64,000 nucleotides of DNA from NCBI GenBank assembly GCA_021791715.1, contig JAJYWB010000014.1, forward strand, positions 1 through 64,000, read 5' to 3'. Below the pieces are notes generated by a model. The model was not told the origin of the DNA. It saw only the letters and a list, made by a program, of their open reading frames with translations, and did no database searches. A program made the translations under genes and the position numbers. Each line of letters starts with the position of its first letter. Position 1 is the stretch's first letter. Shown here one piece after another: positions 36,753 to 45,584 of the stretch. The stretch is from Planctomycetota bacterium (GTDB lineage Bacteria; Planctomycetota; Planctomycetia; Isosphaerales; Isosphaeraceae).

Positions 36753-38828
36753 TCAACGCCCCACGATCGGATTCAAGTCGAGCGAAAGCTCGACCCTCCC
36801 CTCGCGTCCACGCATACCGATGAACGGGACGGGATCCCCCTCGAGATAAACCGGAACGAGTTCCGTTCGAGGCGTCGCAGTGAGCGTCGGCGTGAGGTGA
36901 TACCTCAGCACGGTCAATCCGTCAAGTTCAGGCGATCGATTCGTCACCCGAATCACGCCGGGTTTGGCGAAAACTTCGGCTTTTCCTCGAATCGCGTAAC
37001 CGCCGAACCCACGAATCTTGCCGATCACGATTCCCCCCTCCCGAGCCGTGATCTCGATCCAATCGGCGTTGTCGCGGCAAAACGCGATCGCCCTGGGACT
37101 GAAACAAACGATCGCGGAGGGACGATAAAGCCGTGCGTAACGCTCAAAATGATCGCGTCCCCAACGCGCCTCGCCAAACAACTTACCTTCGCCAAATTGC
37201 GTGAAATTCGTTTTTAAAGAGGCGTGCAAATAAGGCCCGCCGATCAGCTCGACCCCCGGAATGTAATAAGGAATGAGCCCGCTGTATCGCCGGCCCGCGT
37301 AGGGATCGATCACCCCTGGAATTCCAAAACCCCCTTCCTCGTACAACACGCGATCCCCCGGACCGACGATCTTTTTGAGCGCATTCACAATCGTATGTAA
37401 ATGTGGATTAATGTTGCTTGATAAAAACGGCTCGCGGCCGAAAACGCGAAACTTGATCGACGCCGCGAGCGGCTTGTAAAACGGCGCGAAGGCGACGATC
37501 GGGATCAGCGCGGCGAGCGCGATTCGGAACCGACCTTTCGCTCCGAGCTTATCGAGCAGGTTCCGGTCGATCGATCCGATCGCCGATCCCGCCGCTAAAA
37601 TCAAACCCGTGTAACACGCGAACGTATGACGTCCAGGCTGAAGGAAATCGAACGCGCGGCTCGCTCCCGCCAAATAACCCCAAAAAAAACCCGCGGCGAA
37701 CATTCCTCCCCAGCCCAAAACAAAAACCGAACCCCGATTCCGATCGATTTCGCTTTCGACTGCTTTTAATTCAACATGTTGTTTTTTGATTTGTGAAAAT
37801 ATTATCTTTATTGTAAAATAAAGGAACGTCTTCAGGCCGATCGCCCATAAAACGATCTCGATCGTCGGTTCGCTTCCGGCGATCTTGATGAGCCGACCGA
37901 TCACCGGCTCGGGATGAAAGAAGGCGAAATCGCTGGGACCTTTCGTTTCCGAAAGGAGCAATCCGGGATACCACCAAAACGCGTTGACCGCGACCGCGAC
38001 CGCGGCGAGCCCCCAAAAACCCGCGTGCCGGCTCACGCCGAAACGGCTCGCTGCGCCTCCGATCGAAGAACGCGAGGCGAACCTTTGTGTTAATAGTTCT
38101 TTGATATAAACAAGTCCCGTCGCTGGAACGACGATCATCGCGGTCGTCGCGTGGGTGAGGAGCGTGAACGAGCACGCGATCGCCGCGGCGATCCACCATC
38201 GAATCGATCCGCGCCTTAAAAACCGCGAAACGCACGCGATCGCGATCGCGGCGACGGGTATCGAAGCCAGGTAGGGAATCATCCCGAACGCGGCGTAATT
38301 GATCGGAAAATCGGTCCAAAGATACACAAGGAACAAGCAAACCGAGACGAGCGAGCCGAACGCGCCCGCACCCGCGATCGCCGCGGCGAGCGCGATCAGC
38401 CAGGGAAGAATCGACGCGAAAATCAACACGTAAATTTTATAAGCGACGATCGGATTGTTCTCGCCGAAGAGCGCGATCGCGACCTCGGGGAGCGTCGACG
38501 ACGTCGGGTAAACCACGCTTTTGGCGTATCCCGACATAAACGACGGATCGTACCCCGCGGTCGTCGCCGATCGCCCGAGAAACTCGCTCGTAACCCTTGC
38601 ACTATGAAAATATAAGGGATGATCGTCGCGTGCGATCGGGTTCGGGCCGAGGATCCCCGAAATCCCCTCCATGCCCAGAAAAATGAGCGTGGTGTGGAGC
38701 AGGCAAAGCGCGGCGGTCGGCGCCGACGCCAAGACCGCCGGGGGAGAGAACCGACCGATCGGTCGCCTCTCGCCGTCGGAGGTCGATTTCTGGGATGCTT
38801 GCGCGTTTTGGATCGGTTTATGTGACAC
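36753..38828 (-). CDS. Large multi-pass membrane protein, GT-C-like
   Basis: A 691-residue protein with roughly ten predicted helices between residues 30 and 470 and a long extracytoplasmic C-terminal part. The first loop after helix 1 carries DDHPLYFHSARVTSEFLG and GYDPSFMSGYAKSVVYPTS, a pattern of membrane proteins related to GT-C glycosyltransferases. No activity can be assigned. It lies 205 bp upstream of the GT87 gene on the same strand; both may act on envelope glycans. The GTG at 38828 lacks a clear ribosome site, so the start is uncertain. Confidence 0.75.
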   Translation of the reverse strand: MSHKPIQNAQASQKSTSDGERRPIGRFSPPAVLASAPTAALCLLHTTLIFLGMEGISGILGPNPIARDDHPLYFHSARVTSEFLGRSATTAGYDPSFMSGYAKSVVYPTSSTLPEVAIALFGENNPIVAYKIYVLIFASILPWLIALAAAIAGAGAFGSLVSVCLFLVYLWTDFPINYAAFGMIPYLASIPVAAIAIACVSRFLRRGSIRWWIAAAIACSFTLLTHATTAMIVVPATGLVYIKELLTQRFASRSSIGGAASRFGVSRHAGFWGLAAVAVAVNAFWWYPGLLLSETKGPSDFAFFHPEPVIGRLIKIAGSEPTIEIVLWAIGLKTFLYFTIKIIFSQIKKQHVELKAVESEIDRNRGSVFVLGWGGMFAAGFFWGYLAGASRAFDFLQPGRHTFACYTGLILAAGSAIGSIDRNLLDKLGAKGRFRIALAALIPIVAFAPFYKPLAASIKFRVFGREPFLSSNINPHLHTIVNALKKIVGPGDRVLYEEGGFGIPGVIDPYAGRRYSGLIPYYIPGVELIGGPYLHASLKTNFTQFGEGKLFGEARWGRDHFERYARLYRPSAIVCFSPRAIAFCRDNADWIEITAREGGIVIGKIRGFGGYAIRGKAEVFAKPGVIRVTNRSPELDGLTVLRYHLTPTLTATPRTELVPVYLEGDPVPFIGMRGREGRVELSLDLNPIVGR

Positions 38829-38844
38829 GAATGGATAATATCAG

Positions 38845-39197
38845 TGCGGCTCGCAGGAATCGAACCTGCAACCAAGGGATTCAAGTGCCCTCGCGTTTCC
38901 GCGAGGCTTGGACTATCTCATCCTCCCCGCTTCGCGTGGAGGCCGGGCGCTCGTCGGCGGGGGTTATTGTTGGGACTCACCCCGCTAGTCTCTGAACCCA
39001 CCTGGTCACCAAAGCCCGACCAGGCTTGGCTGCGGATCGCCTTGCCTCGTCGTTCGCGATTGCGATTGCGATCACGATCGACGAGGTTTAGGTTTCCCGC
39101 AATTCACCCGGATCGCGTTCGGAGGTCGCCCTCCGGCGCCACCGGAGCGTTTTCCACGCTCGATGAGTCCCCTGCTCTACCACTGAGCTAGAGCCGC
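38845..39197 (-). tRNA. tRNA gene with CAU anticodon, interrupted by a group I intron
   Basis: The 5' exon (39163-39197, 35 nt) and the 3' exon (38845-38881, 37 nt) join into a 72-nt tRNA without encoded CCA. The acceptor stem GCGGCTC/GAGCCGC is perfect, the discriminator is A, the D-arm reads GCTC..GAGC, the anticodon stem GGGGA/TCCCT encloses the loop CTCATAA, and the T-arm is GCAGGTTCGATTCCTGC. The intron is inserted directly after the third anticodon base. The G1-C72 pair rules out the initiator tRNA; the gene is either elongator Met or the lysidine-modified Ile tRNA, which sequence alone does not decide. Confidence 0.92.
38882..39162 (-). ncRNA. Group I intron (IC3-like) in the tRNA anticodon loop
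   Basis: 281 nt. It follows a U at the 5' exon end and ends in G, the hallmarks of group I splicing. P1: exon CAU plus CGAGCG pair with CGCTC and GGTG, giving a U-G pair at the splice site. P2: CGGAGG-GCGA-CCTCCG with a GNRA loop. P4: TGCGG with CCGCA. P5: CCTCGTCG with CGACGAGG. P6: CCTGGTC with GACCAGG. P7: GACTA (in TTCAGAGACTAG) with TAGTC (in GAGATAGTCC). P9: CCTCGCG-GAAA-CGCGAGG. The layout resembles the small IC3 introns of bacterial tRNA genes such as Azoarcus tRNA-Ile(CAU). No open frame is present, so it carries no homing endonuclease. Confidence 0.92.
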
Positions 39198-39674
39198 ATG
39201 ATTCACATCATGGCCGCGTATCGTATTCATTTCAAGGCCGGGTTTTTCGAACCGCGACGATGTTTCATCGCGGTTTTATCGACTTTCAACAAGCGATATC
39301 GAAAAGTTCTTTGCCGATCGGTTTGGGCGAAATGAACGCGAGCGTACGAATTCGTGAGCGATTTCGCCAAATTTTTCGTTATTTTCAGCGGGATCGACGA
39401 CGATCGTACCGGCTCGCCTCGTTCGGAATCGAGCTTACCGCGGGCGAAGGCTCGATCGTTTCGAGCACGCTCGGTTTTGGACGATCGATCGAATCGCGCC
39501 GCGTCGACGCGTTGAGCTTAGCACCGATCGAGAAAATTCGTTACCATCAAGGCCGATACGATTCGAGATTGTATCGTCAATCGTTCTTAATACATGGCGC
39601 AAGCGCGATCGTCGCGCCGGCCTCGACTTCGTCCCGTGTCGTCCCGAATCGTCGAGCTAAAAGGATCATTGAGT
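39198..39674. other. Intergenic region, no gene seen
   Basis: About 477 bp between the tRNA gene and the DUF442 gene, divergent, so it should hold the promoters of both. The frame upstream of the DUF442 start is open but Arg/Ser-rich. Nothing else was recognised. Confidence 0.5.
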
Positions 39675-40133
39675 ATGCAAATGAAACACGTGTTGGATCG
39701 AGTGGCGATCGCCGATCAACCGACCGAAGACGATCTCATGGCGATCAAAGAATGCGGCTTCGTCGCCGTCGTGAACCTTCGCAACCACGGCGAGCCCGAA
39801 CAACCTCTAAGCCCGGCGGGAGAAGGTGAAAAGGCGCGTGAAATCGGGCTGGATTACCTCCACGTCGGCGTCGGGGGCGCCCCGCTCACCCGGGAGGGGG
39901 TCGTCGCGGTGATTGAATTCATCGAACTTCATTCGAATCGAGGCGACGTCCTCGTCCATTGTCGTAAAGGAGGACGAGCCGCGGCGCTCGTCGCGCTCCG
40001 CGAGGCAGTTAAGCGCGAATGGGACGCCGAACAAGCCGCGGCTCGCGCCAAAACCGAACTCGGCGTCGAGCTCGAGGGGGGCCTGCGAACGATGATCGAG
40101 AATTATTTGCGCGAACATCACTCCGCAAGTTGA
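39675..40133 (+). CDS. DUF442 (beta-lactamase hydrolase-like) phosphatase-fold protein
   Basis: About 152 residues. ADQPTEDDLMAIKECGF and VVNLRNHGE open the dual-specificity-phosphatase-like fold, and VHCRKGGRA supplies the Cys-x4-Arg active loop seen in the DUF442/Blh group (in place of HCx5R). Blh proteins have been linked to sulfide and persulfide metabolism when fused to other domains; this one is stand-alone and its substrate is unknown. ATG 39675 follows AAAGGA. It converges on the FkbH-like gene with a 51-bp gap. Confidence 0.85.
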   Translation: MQMKHVLDRVAIADQPTEDDLMAIKECGFVAVVNLRNHGEPEQPLSPAGEGEKAREIGLDYLHVGVGGAPLTREGVVAVIEFIELHSNRGDVLVHCRKGGRAAALVALREAVKREWDAEQAAARAKTELGVELEGGLRTMIENYLREHHSAS

Positions 40134-40184
40134 TTGATATGCTCGGACCGGCGATCGATTTCCAGCTCGTCGATCGCATCTTGT

Positions 40185-42059
40185 TCAAGTCGCGGCGCCG
40201 ATATTCACTTGCGCTTGCACGTTGATGAAGTGTTCGGGAGGCTCGGCGCGGGAAAGATCGAGTTCGCGGCGGACGATTCCGTCGCCTCGATCGGGAAGCG
40301 GAGCGAAGCCGAGGTCTTGGTATAAATTGGAAACAAGCGCGTTCTTTTTGGTGGGGATGAATTCGCCGACGATCCGTTTGTAACCGAGATCGATCGCGCG
40401 ATTCATCAACGAAGCGAGCGTGAATTGTTCGACCGTTCTGCCGATCACGCGACAGCTCATTAACCAGGTGTCGATCCGTAGCGTTCCCCGTTCGCTCGTC
40501 GCATCGGGAACCGCCATCACGACCGCGATCAGGCCGTAATCGCCGAATCGGTCGCGAACGCGTACGGTCATTCCGATCGATCGCTCGTCGGCCAGCAACC
40601 GTTCGACATCCTCACGCGTGTGCCTGCGAGTCGTGAGGTTGAACTGGTTCGTCTTGGCCAAAAGCTGCACGACTCGCTGCATCTCGGCGGCGTCGATATC
40701 GCGAATTTCGGCGGTCATCTCGAGCGATTTTAGATAATCGTCCATCGACGTGAACGCTTGTTGAAGCTCGCGACGTTTTCGCTCGACGGTGTACTGCTCG
40801 GCGCGTTCGGCGTCGGCCTCGGTCAACGCGACGGCCTCGAACCAAAGGCCGCGTTCGAGCGCCCTCGCGTATTCGGCGGGATCCTCGGGCGCCTCGACGA
40901 CGGCGACCTCGGCAAGCGCCTGACGCACCTGCTCGCGCTCGGCCGGGTTGTCGTCGAAGAAAACCAGGCTATCGATCCCAAGATTGAGCGTTTGGGCGAT
41001 CCGGGCGATCGTCGTCCCTTTGGGCTCCCAACTCGCCTCGAAAGCCGCGATGTCGTCGAGCTTAAGGATCATCTCGGGGTTCGTTTCAAACGGCTCACGC
41101 GCGTCGGCGGGGTTGTTTTTGGAGGCGACCGCGAGCACCACCCCCCGTTTCGCCAATCCTTTCACATATTTTTGGAAGGCTAAATACGCTTCGCCGTCGG
41201 GGCTTTCCCCAAGCGCCACGCCGAGCGGCCCCGTCTCGCCGACGACCCCTCCCCAAAGCGTGTTGTCGAGATCGAGCACGAGTACCTTTTTCGGCCCCGT
41301 CGTCAGAGCTCGAACCCCCGCCCAAACGTGCTCGGCGAGCGCGACGAGCCCCGCTTCACTGAACGGCTGTTTCGTCCAGTGATATCTTCTCATATCATAA
41401 AACGTATTCCGTCCGATCGTACCCGAGATCTGGTCGAGGTCGATGAAATACGCTTCGGCGGGGAGGTTTTGCAACAGCGCCTCGTTCATCGAACGAACCG
41501 CGCGGACGGCGCCGGCTTCGCGTCGAGTCGCGAGGTGATTCCCCAGCGGCCCCGCCGCAACCCAATCGTACCCCGTTTGAATGAGTCGAGATCCGAGACG
41601 CTCCGAAACGAGCGACCAAGCCTGTCGCCAAACCGCGAGTTCGCCGTCGATCCGCTCCGCTAAAGCCGCCGTGCCGTGAATCAACCGCGCGCTCCACGGA
41701 ACCAGCACGACGACGTCGGGACGATCGCTCGCCGATCCTTCAAGCCGCGAAAGATCGTGCAGGATCGTGTCGTAACCCCCTTCGGTCACGATCGCCGAAA
41801 CTCCGTGCCCCCACGCGATCGCCGTCAATGTCGAAACGAGCCAGGTCGTCGTGCATTGACCCAAAAGCAAGATCTTCAAAGGTTTGCCGTCGATTCGACC
41901 GGCTTCAAATTCGCGCCGGATGAATCGCCCCGCGCGATCGATTCCCTCGGCGTCCAGCATCCCCCGCCGCAACGAATCCCGCAGCATTGAAAGAGCCTCG
42001 GCCGATCGACCGTCTTTCCGTAAGGCGTTTAATGATTTTAACAACTCGTCTTGATTCAT
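40185..42059 (-). CDS. FkbH-like HAD-IIIC protein
   Basis: A 624-residue protein. An N-terminal SGNH-like part of about 250 residues precedes the HAD domain, whose catalytic motif DLDNTLWGGV begins at residue 263; ASKNNPADAREPF and FFDDNPAEREQVR are further HAD motifs, and the last ~150 residues look like a GNAT-type acyltransferase fold. FkbH-type enzymes take 1,3-bisphosphoglycerate, remove phosphate and load glyceryl onto an acyl carrier protein. The ACP gene is 85 bp upstream on the same strand, which supports that role. No polyketide synthase is nearby, so the glyceryl-ACP must serve another pathway or a distant cluster. Confidence 0.9.
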   Translation of the reverse strand: MNQDELLKSLNALRKDGRSAEALSMLRDSLRRGMLDAEGIDRAGRFIRREFEAGRIDGKPLKILLLGQCTTTWLVSTLTAIAWGHGVSAIVTEGGYDTILHDLSRLEGSASDRPDVVVLVPWSARLIHGTAALAERIDGELAVWRQAWSLVSERLGSRLIQTGYDWVAAGPLGNHLATRREAGAVRAVRSMNEALLQNLPAEAYFIDLDQISGTIGRNTFYDMRRYHWTKQPFSEAGLVALAEHVWAGVRALTTGPKKVLVLDLDNTLWGGVVGETGPLGVALGESPDGEAYLAFQKYVKGLAKRGVVLAVASKNNPADAREPFETNPEMILKLDDIAAFEASWEPKGTTIARIAQTLNLGIDSLVFFDDNPAEREQVRQALAEVAVVEAPEDPAEYARALERGLWFEAVALTEADAERAEQYTVERKRRELQQAFTSMDDYLKSLEMTAEIRDIDAAEMQRVVQLLAKTNQFNLTTRRHTREDVERLLADERSIGMTVRVRDRFGDYGLIAVVMAVPDATSERGTLRIDTWLMSCRVIGRTVEQFTLASLMNRAIDLGYKRIVGEFIPTKKNALVSNLYQDLGFAPLPDRGDGIVRRELDLSRAEPPEHFINVQAQVNIGAAT

Positions 42060-42144
42060 TTAGTTTGCTCATTCGATGAGAATTCAATTCTTTGATCGAT
42101 GATTCGATCAAAAGGTACGATTTTTATTGATAAAGACGGATTCG

Positions 42145-42387
42145 TCACGCGGCGCCGAGCTTGGCGTCGAGCAGGTCGACGAGTTCGCCGACGTTTTTGA
42201 GCGACGCGACCTCCGAGCTTTTGAATTTGACGCCGAACGCCTTCTCGATATTAATCAAAAGCGTTACATGCATCAGCGAATCCCAACCTTCGACGTCTTT
42301 GGCCGAAGTCGAGCGGTCGATCGTCAGTTCGTCATCATCGAAGACCCGCTGGAAAACGTCGTTGATCTTGGCGAGTCGCTCATTCAT
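42145..42387 (-). CDS. Acyl carrier protein
   Basis: About 80 residues, with the phosphopantetheine site in EGWDSLMH (Ser37). The start at 42387 (MNERLAKIND) has GAGG about ten bases upstream; the frame is open to an ATG 11 codons earlier (42420) that lacks a ribosome site. The length matches ACPs paired with FkbH-like enzymes. It probably carries the glyceryl group loaded by the next gene. Confidence 0.88.
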   Translation of the reverse strand: MNERLAKINDVFQRVFDDDELTIDRSTSAKDVEGWDSLMHVTLLINIEKAFGVKFKSSEVASLKNVGELVDLLDAKLGAA

Positions 42388-42491
42388 CTCGGTGTAACCT
42401 CGGATAATTGGATCACTCATCGAAAAGGAATCGTAGCGGATCGATCGCGATCACGCAAATCGACCTCTCCGCTTGAATGAAATGATACGAT

Positions 42492-42543
42492 TCGAATCCG
42501 GCTTTTCGTTCGTCGACTCGAATCCGGCTTTTCGTTCGTCGAC
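42492..42543. repeat. 26-bp perfect tandem duplication
   Basis: Two identical adjacent copies (42492-42517 and 42518-42543) starting TCGAATCCGG and ending CGTTCGTCGAC, in the gap between the ACP and amidohydrolase genes. Confidence 0.9.
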
Positions 42544-42572
42544 GAATGCGACCCCGAATTTTATGTGAGCAC

Positions 42573-44075
42573 TTACTTCGGCGCGGTCGGACCGCCCCCT
42601 TTTTGCGCCGAGGCTTCTGCTTCGGCTAGGATTCGATCGAGCTCGGCTCGGTCAAACGGCTTGCCGGCGAGCACGACGGCGCGAATCGCTTTCGTCGCGG
42701 CGATCGATTCGAGCGGATTCGCGTCGAGCAGCACAAGATCGGCGACCTTTCCGGGCTCGATCGTCCCGCGTTTCGCCTCGAAACCGAAAAAACGCGCCGG
42801 GTTGATCGTCGCGCAGCGAAGAGCGTCCGCGGGCGATAACCCCGCTCGCGTCAAAAGAATCAGCTCGTCGTGCAGGCTAAAACCGGGAAAACAGTAAGGA
42901 TTCATCTCGTCGGTTCCGGCTAAAAGTGAAACCCCGGCTCGATGAAGTTCACCCGTCAACTGAAGCGCCGCCGTGAAGTTGTTTCGCGCACCCTCGTAAT
43001 CCTCGGCTTTCATCTCGTGAAAAACCGGATTTTTCCGCGGATCCCAAAACGCTCGGATATAAGAATTCATGTATTTAAGACGAGGATCGGCGATAAACTT
43101 CACGTCGTCGAGCCGGCTCGTAGCCTCTAAAACCGTGAGCGTCGGACAAATAAACGTTCCGTTCTTCTTGAATTTCTCGAACAAAGCGCGCGTCTTGGCG
43201 GGATCGCGCGATCGATCGCTCTCGGCCTCTTGCCGCAACAACGTTTTAAAGAATTCGAGAACCTTTGTGTTCTTTAATATCTCTTCACGTTTAGAAATCA
43301 GTTCGTCTTCTTCGCGCGAGCAACCGAGGCGAACGCCGAAAAGGTGTTCGAGCGATTTTTGACCCGCGTCGGACGCGACCGCGGCCGATACCGAATAAGG
43401 GACGTGTCCCGCGAAGGGGATCCCCAATTTCTTGGCTTCGTCGGCGATCGCTAAAAATTCGGCGCGTCCCAATCCCGAATAAACCTTGATGAAGTCGGCG
43501 CCTTCCTTTTTGGCTTTTTGAACCGCGTCACGCGCCTCGGCTTCGGTTTTGATCGCGAGCGATCCCGGCCAGATCGGCTTCGCTCCGTCCATGATGTTGC
43601 TCGCGACGACGAGTTTGGGCCCGACGACGACTCCCCGTTCGATCCGCTCGCGGAGCGTGAAATGCTGTTTCAGAAGCCCGCCGAGGCCGGGATTGCCCCA
43701 CATCACCCGAACCCCGGTGATTCCGTTGGCGACGAATAACGGAAGAGTCGATAAATCGGCGGAATGAACGTGCATATCCCAAAGGCCCGGGATCAGATAT
43801 TTTCCGCTCCCGTCGAAAACCCGGGCCCCAGGAGGAACGACGGCCGACGCCGAATCTCCAACGCTCCGAATCGCGGCGCCTTCGACGATCACCGTCCGAT
43901 CGGCGATCGCTTTCCCCAAAACGACGTCGATCACCGAGACATGAACGAACGCCGTCGCAACCGGAACCCGAGCGGTCGGCTCGGCGATTTTCGAGGGTTC
44001 GTCGCCGCGAGCCGGAACGACCGAAGCGAACGCCGACAAAACCGCGGAGACGAAAGCCGCGAACGACCGATTCAT
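42573..44075 (-). CDS. Secreted amidohydrolase-family protein
   Basis: About 500 residues. A signal peptide of about 25 residues ends near VVPARGDE. Metal-binding motifs of the amidohydrolase superfamily: DMHVHSAD (HxH), FIKVYSG (Lys at the usual carbamylated-lysine site), FAGHVPY and SLEHLFG (two His) and LAGTDEMNP (Asp), followed by GTIEPGKVADLVLLDANPL near the C-terminus. It is probably an imidazolonepropionase/prolidase-like hydrolase; substrate unknown. The start at 44075 was chosen because GGAG lies before it; the upstream ATG overlaps that site. Confidence 0.88.
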   Translation of the reverse strand: MNRSFAAFVSAVLSAFASVVPARGDEPSKIAEPTARVPVATAFVHVSVIDVVLGKAIADRTVIVEGAAIRSVGDSASAVVPPGARVFDGSGKYLIPGLWDMHVHSADLSTLPLFVANGITGVRVMWGNPGLGGLLKQHFTLRERIERGVVVGPKLVVASNIMDGAKPIWPGSLAIKTEAEARDAVQKAKKEGADFIKVYSGLGRAEFLAIADEAKKLGIPFAGHVPYSVSAAVASDAGQKSLEHLFGVRLGCSREEDELISKREEILKNTKVLEFFKTLLRQEAESDRSRDPAKTRALFEKFKKNGTFICPTLTVLEATSRLDDVKFIADPRLKYMNSYIRAFWDPRKNPVFHEMKAEDYEGARNNFTAALQLTGELHRAGVSLLAGTDEMNPYCFPGFSLHDELILLTRAGLSPADALRCATINPARFFGFEAKRGTIEPGKVADLVLLDANPLESIAATKAIRAVVLAGKPFDRAELDRILAEAEASAQKGGGPTAPK

Positions 44076-44220
44076 ACAAGAACGCTCCATAATATATTCA
44101 TTATAACAAGACCTTTGACGTCGATGTTTTGACGCCGCGAATCCACGAATCGGATCGATTCGTGATCGTCGCCGCGACGGGGCGCCGAATCGTGGTCGCT
44201 TGCGTGAAAGAACGCGATCG

Positions 44221-45417
44221 TCACTTGCGCGGAGGAGCGGGCTCGGTCGATTCGGCCTGAATTTTGGAAAGGAGGGCTTCGATCCCCGCCTGAGCGACCC
44301 GCGCGTCTTGTTCTCCCGTCCCTCCCCCGACTCCGACGGCGCCGATCACCTGGCCGTCGACGGTCACGGGAATCCCGCCTTTAAGCGTCGTGATCTTCGC
44401 CCCGCTCGCCGCGGCGGCGTTCTGCAATCCCAATCCCAAGAACATATCGGGATTTTGATCGTTAGGGAAAGGCCCGGTGGCTCGCATCAACGTCGCCGCG
44501 GCGACCGCCTTCGTCGTCGCAGTCGCCGCCGAAGCCGGCCGCGCCCCCTCCATCCGCTCAAATAAAAGCATATTGCCGCCGTCGTCGACGATCGCGATGT
44601 TCTCTTTAACGCCGAGCTCGACCGCCTTCGCCTCCGCCGCGGCGAGGATCGTTCGAGCCCCCGCGAGCGTGAGCCTGATCCGATTACGAACAATTAATTG
44701 TTCATGAGTCAGTCGATCTGCTTCGGTCGCCGCCGATCCGCGACTTCGCGATCCTCCCGCGGCTTCGCGCCCGCCGCGGAACGTGTAAGGCTCCTCGGTT
44801 TTAGCCATTTCGTCGAGCGTCGGCGCAAGCGCCAGGTTGATCGCGGCGATCCCGTCGATCAGCCCCTCGTCGAATTTCCCCTCGCGAAACCGCGTCACGA
44901 ACGCGTCGCGAATCTCGGTCCGCGCCGAATCCTTCACTCTTGAAGCGAACCGACGCGAAACCAGCGGAGTCGAGATTTCATGATCGTTTTTGGACATCAG
45001 AATATAAATACCCTGGCTGGCGGCCTTGCGGGCGCGCTCGAGCGCGGCCTCGCCGATCAACTCTCCTTTCAGCGATTCGACCGTCTCGATCACGATCGGC
45101 ACGTGACGCTTCGTTTCCATTTCATTAAGGATCGATTGAGCTTTTTTTATAGACCCTTCGGTGAACATGTTCGCGTCATCGCGAATCTTTGAGGTGAGCA
45201 GCGAATCGCGCTCTCCCCGGCCCGATTCGCCCCGGCCGCGGTCTTTCGCGGTTTCGGCCTTCCGTTCGTCGGCTTCTCCGCGAATCGCGGCGGGCGCTTG
45301 CCGTGCCTCGCAATCCGCGATCATCGCGATCGGCGAAGCCCAAGACGCGATCAAACCCGAAAAGGCCAAACCCGTGTAAATCAAAATGAGCCGCGATCGT
45401 TCCGAAAATACACGCAT
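44221..45417 (-). CDS. TPM-domain / GlcG-HbpS-type fusion protein, exported
   Basis: About 398 residues. An N-terminal signal/membrane segment (about residues 8-35) is followed by a charged linker, a TPM domain (about 75-205, with DDANMFTEGSIKKAQ and FREGKFDEGLIDGI), a Gly/Ser linker, and a C-terminal GlcG/HbpS-like domain (about 240-385, with IAIVDDGGNMLLFERMEGARPAS and GGIPVTVDGQVIGAVGVGGG). TPM proteins act in envelope processes such as photosystem repair or membrane maintenance; GlcG/HbpS proteins bind haem or small ligands. The combination is unusual. The ATG at 45417 follows AAAGGA. A 29-bp tandem array ends 22 bases upstream of the start, in its leader. Confidence 0.85.
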   Translation of the reverse strand: MRVFSERSRLILIYTGLAFSGLIASWASPIAMIADCEARQAPAAIRGEADERKAETAKDRGRGESGRGERDSLLTSKIRDDANMFTEGSIKKAQSILNEMETKRHVPIVIETVESLKGELIGEAALERARKAASQGIYILMSKNDHEISTPLVSRRFASRVKDSARTEIRDAFVTRFREGKFDEGLIDGIAAINLALAPTLDEMAKTEEPYTFRGGREAAGGSRSRGSAATEADRLTHEQLIVRNRIRLTLAGARTILAAAEAKAVELGVKENIAIVDDGGNMLLFERMEGARPASAATATTKAVAAATLMRATGPFPNDQNPDMFLGLGLQNAAAASGAKITTLKGGIPVTVDGQVIGAVGVGGGTGEQDARVAQAGIEALLSKIQAESTEPAPPRK

Positions 45418-45439
45418 CGGTCGCATCCTTTGATAAATT

Positions 45440-45584
45440 GGATCAATGTTTCGGTCGTCCTTGAGATCGGATCAATGTTTCGGTTGTCCTTGAGATCGGA
45501 TCAATGTTTCGGTCGTCCTTGAGCGAGGATCAATGTTTCGGTTGTCCTTGAGATCGAATCAATGTTTCGGTTGCCTTTGGGCGA
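45440..45584. repeat. Five tandem 29-bp repeats
   Basis: Copies at 45440-45468, 45469-45497, 45498-45526, 45527-45555 and 45556-45584. On the plus strand each begins GGATCAATGTTTCGG (GAATC in the last) and ends CTTGAGATC or CTTGAGCGA. The last copy coincides with the 3' end of the esterase gene (codons for LAQRQPKH and the stop), so the array arose by repeated copying of that gene's end. 29 is not a multiple of three. Confidence 0.93.
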
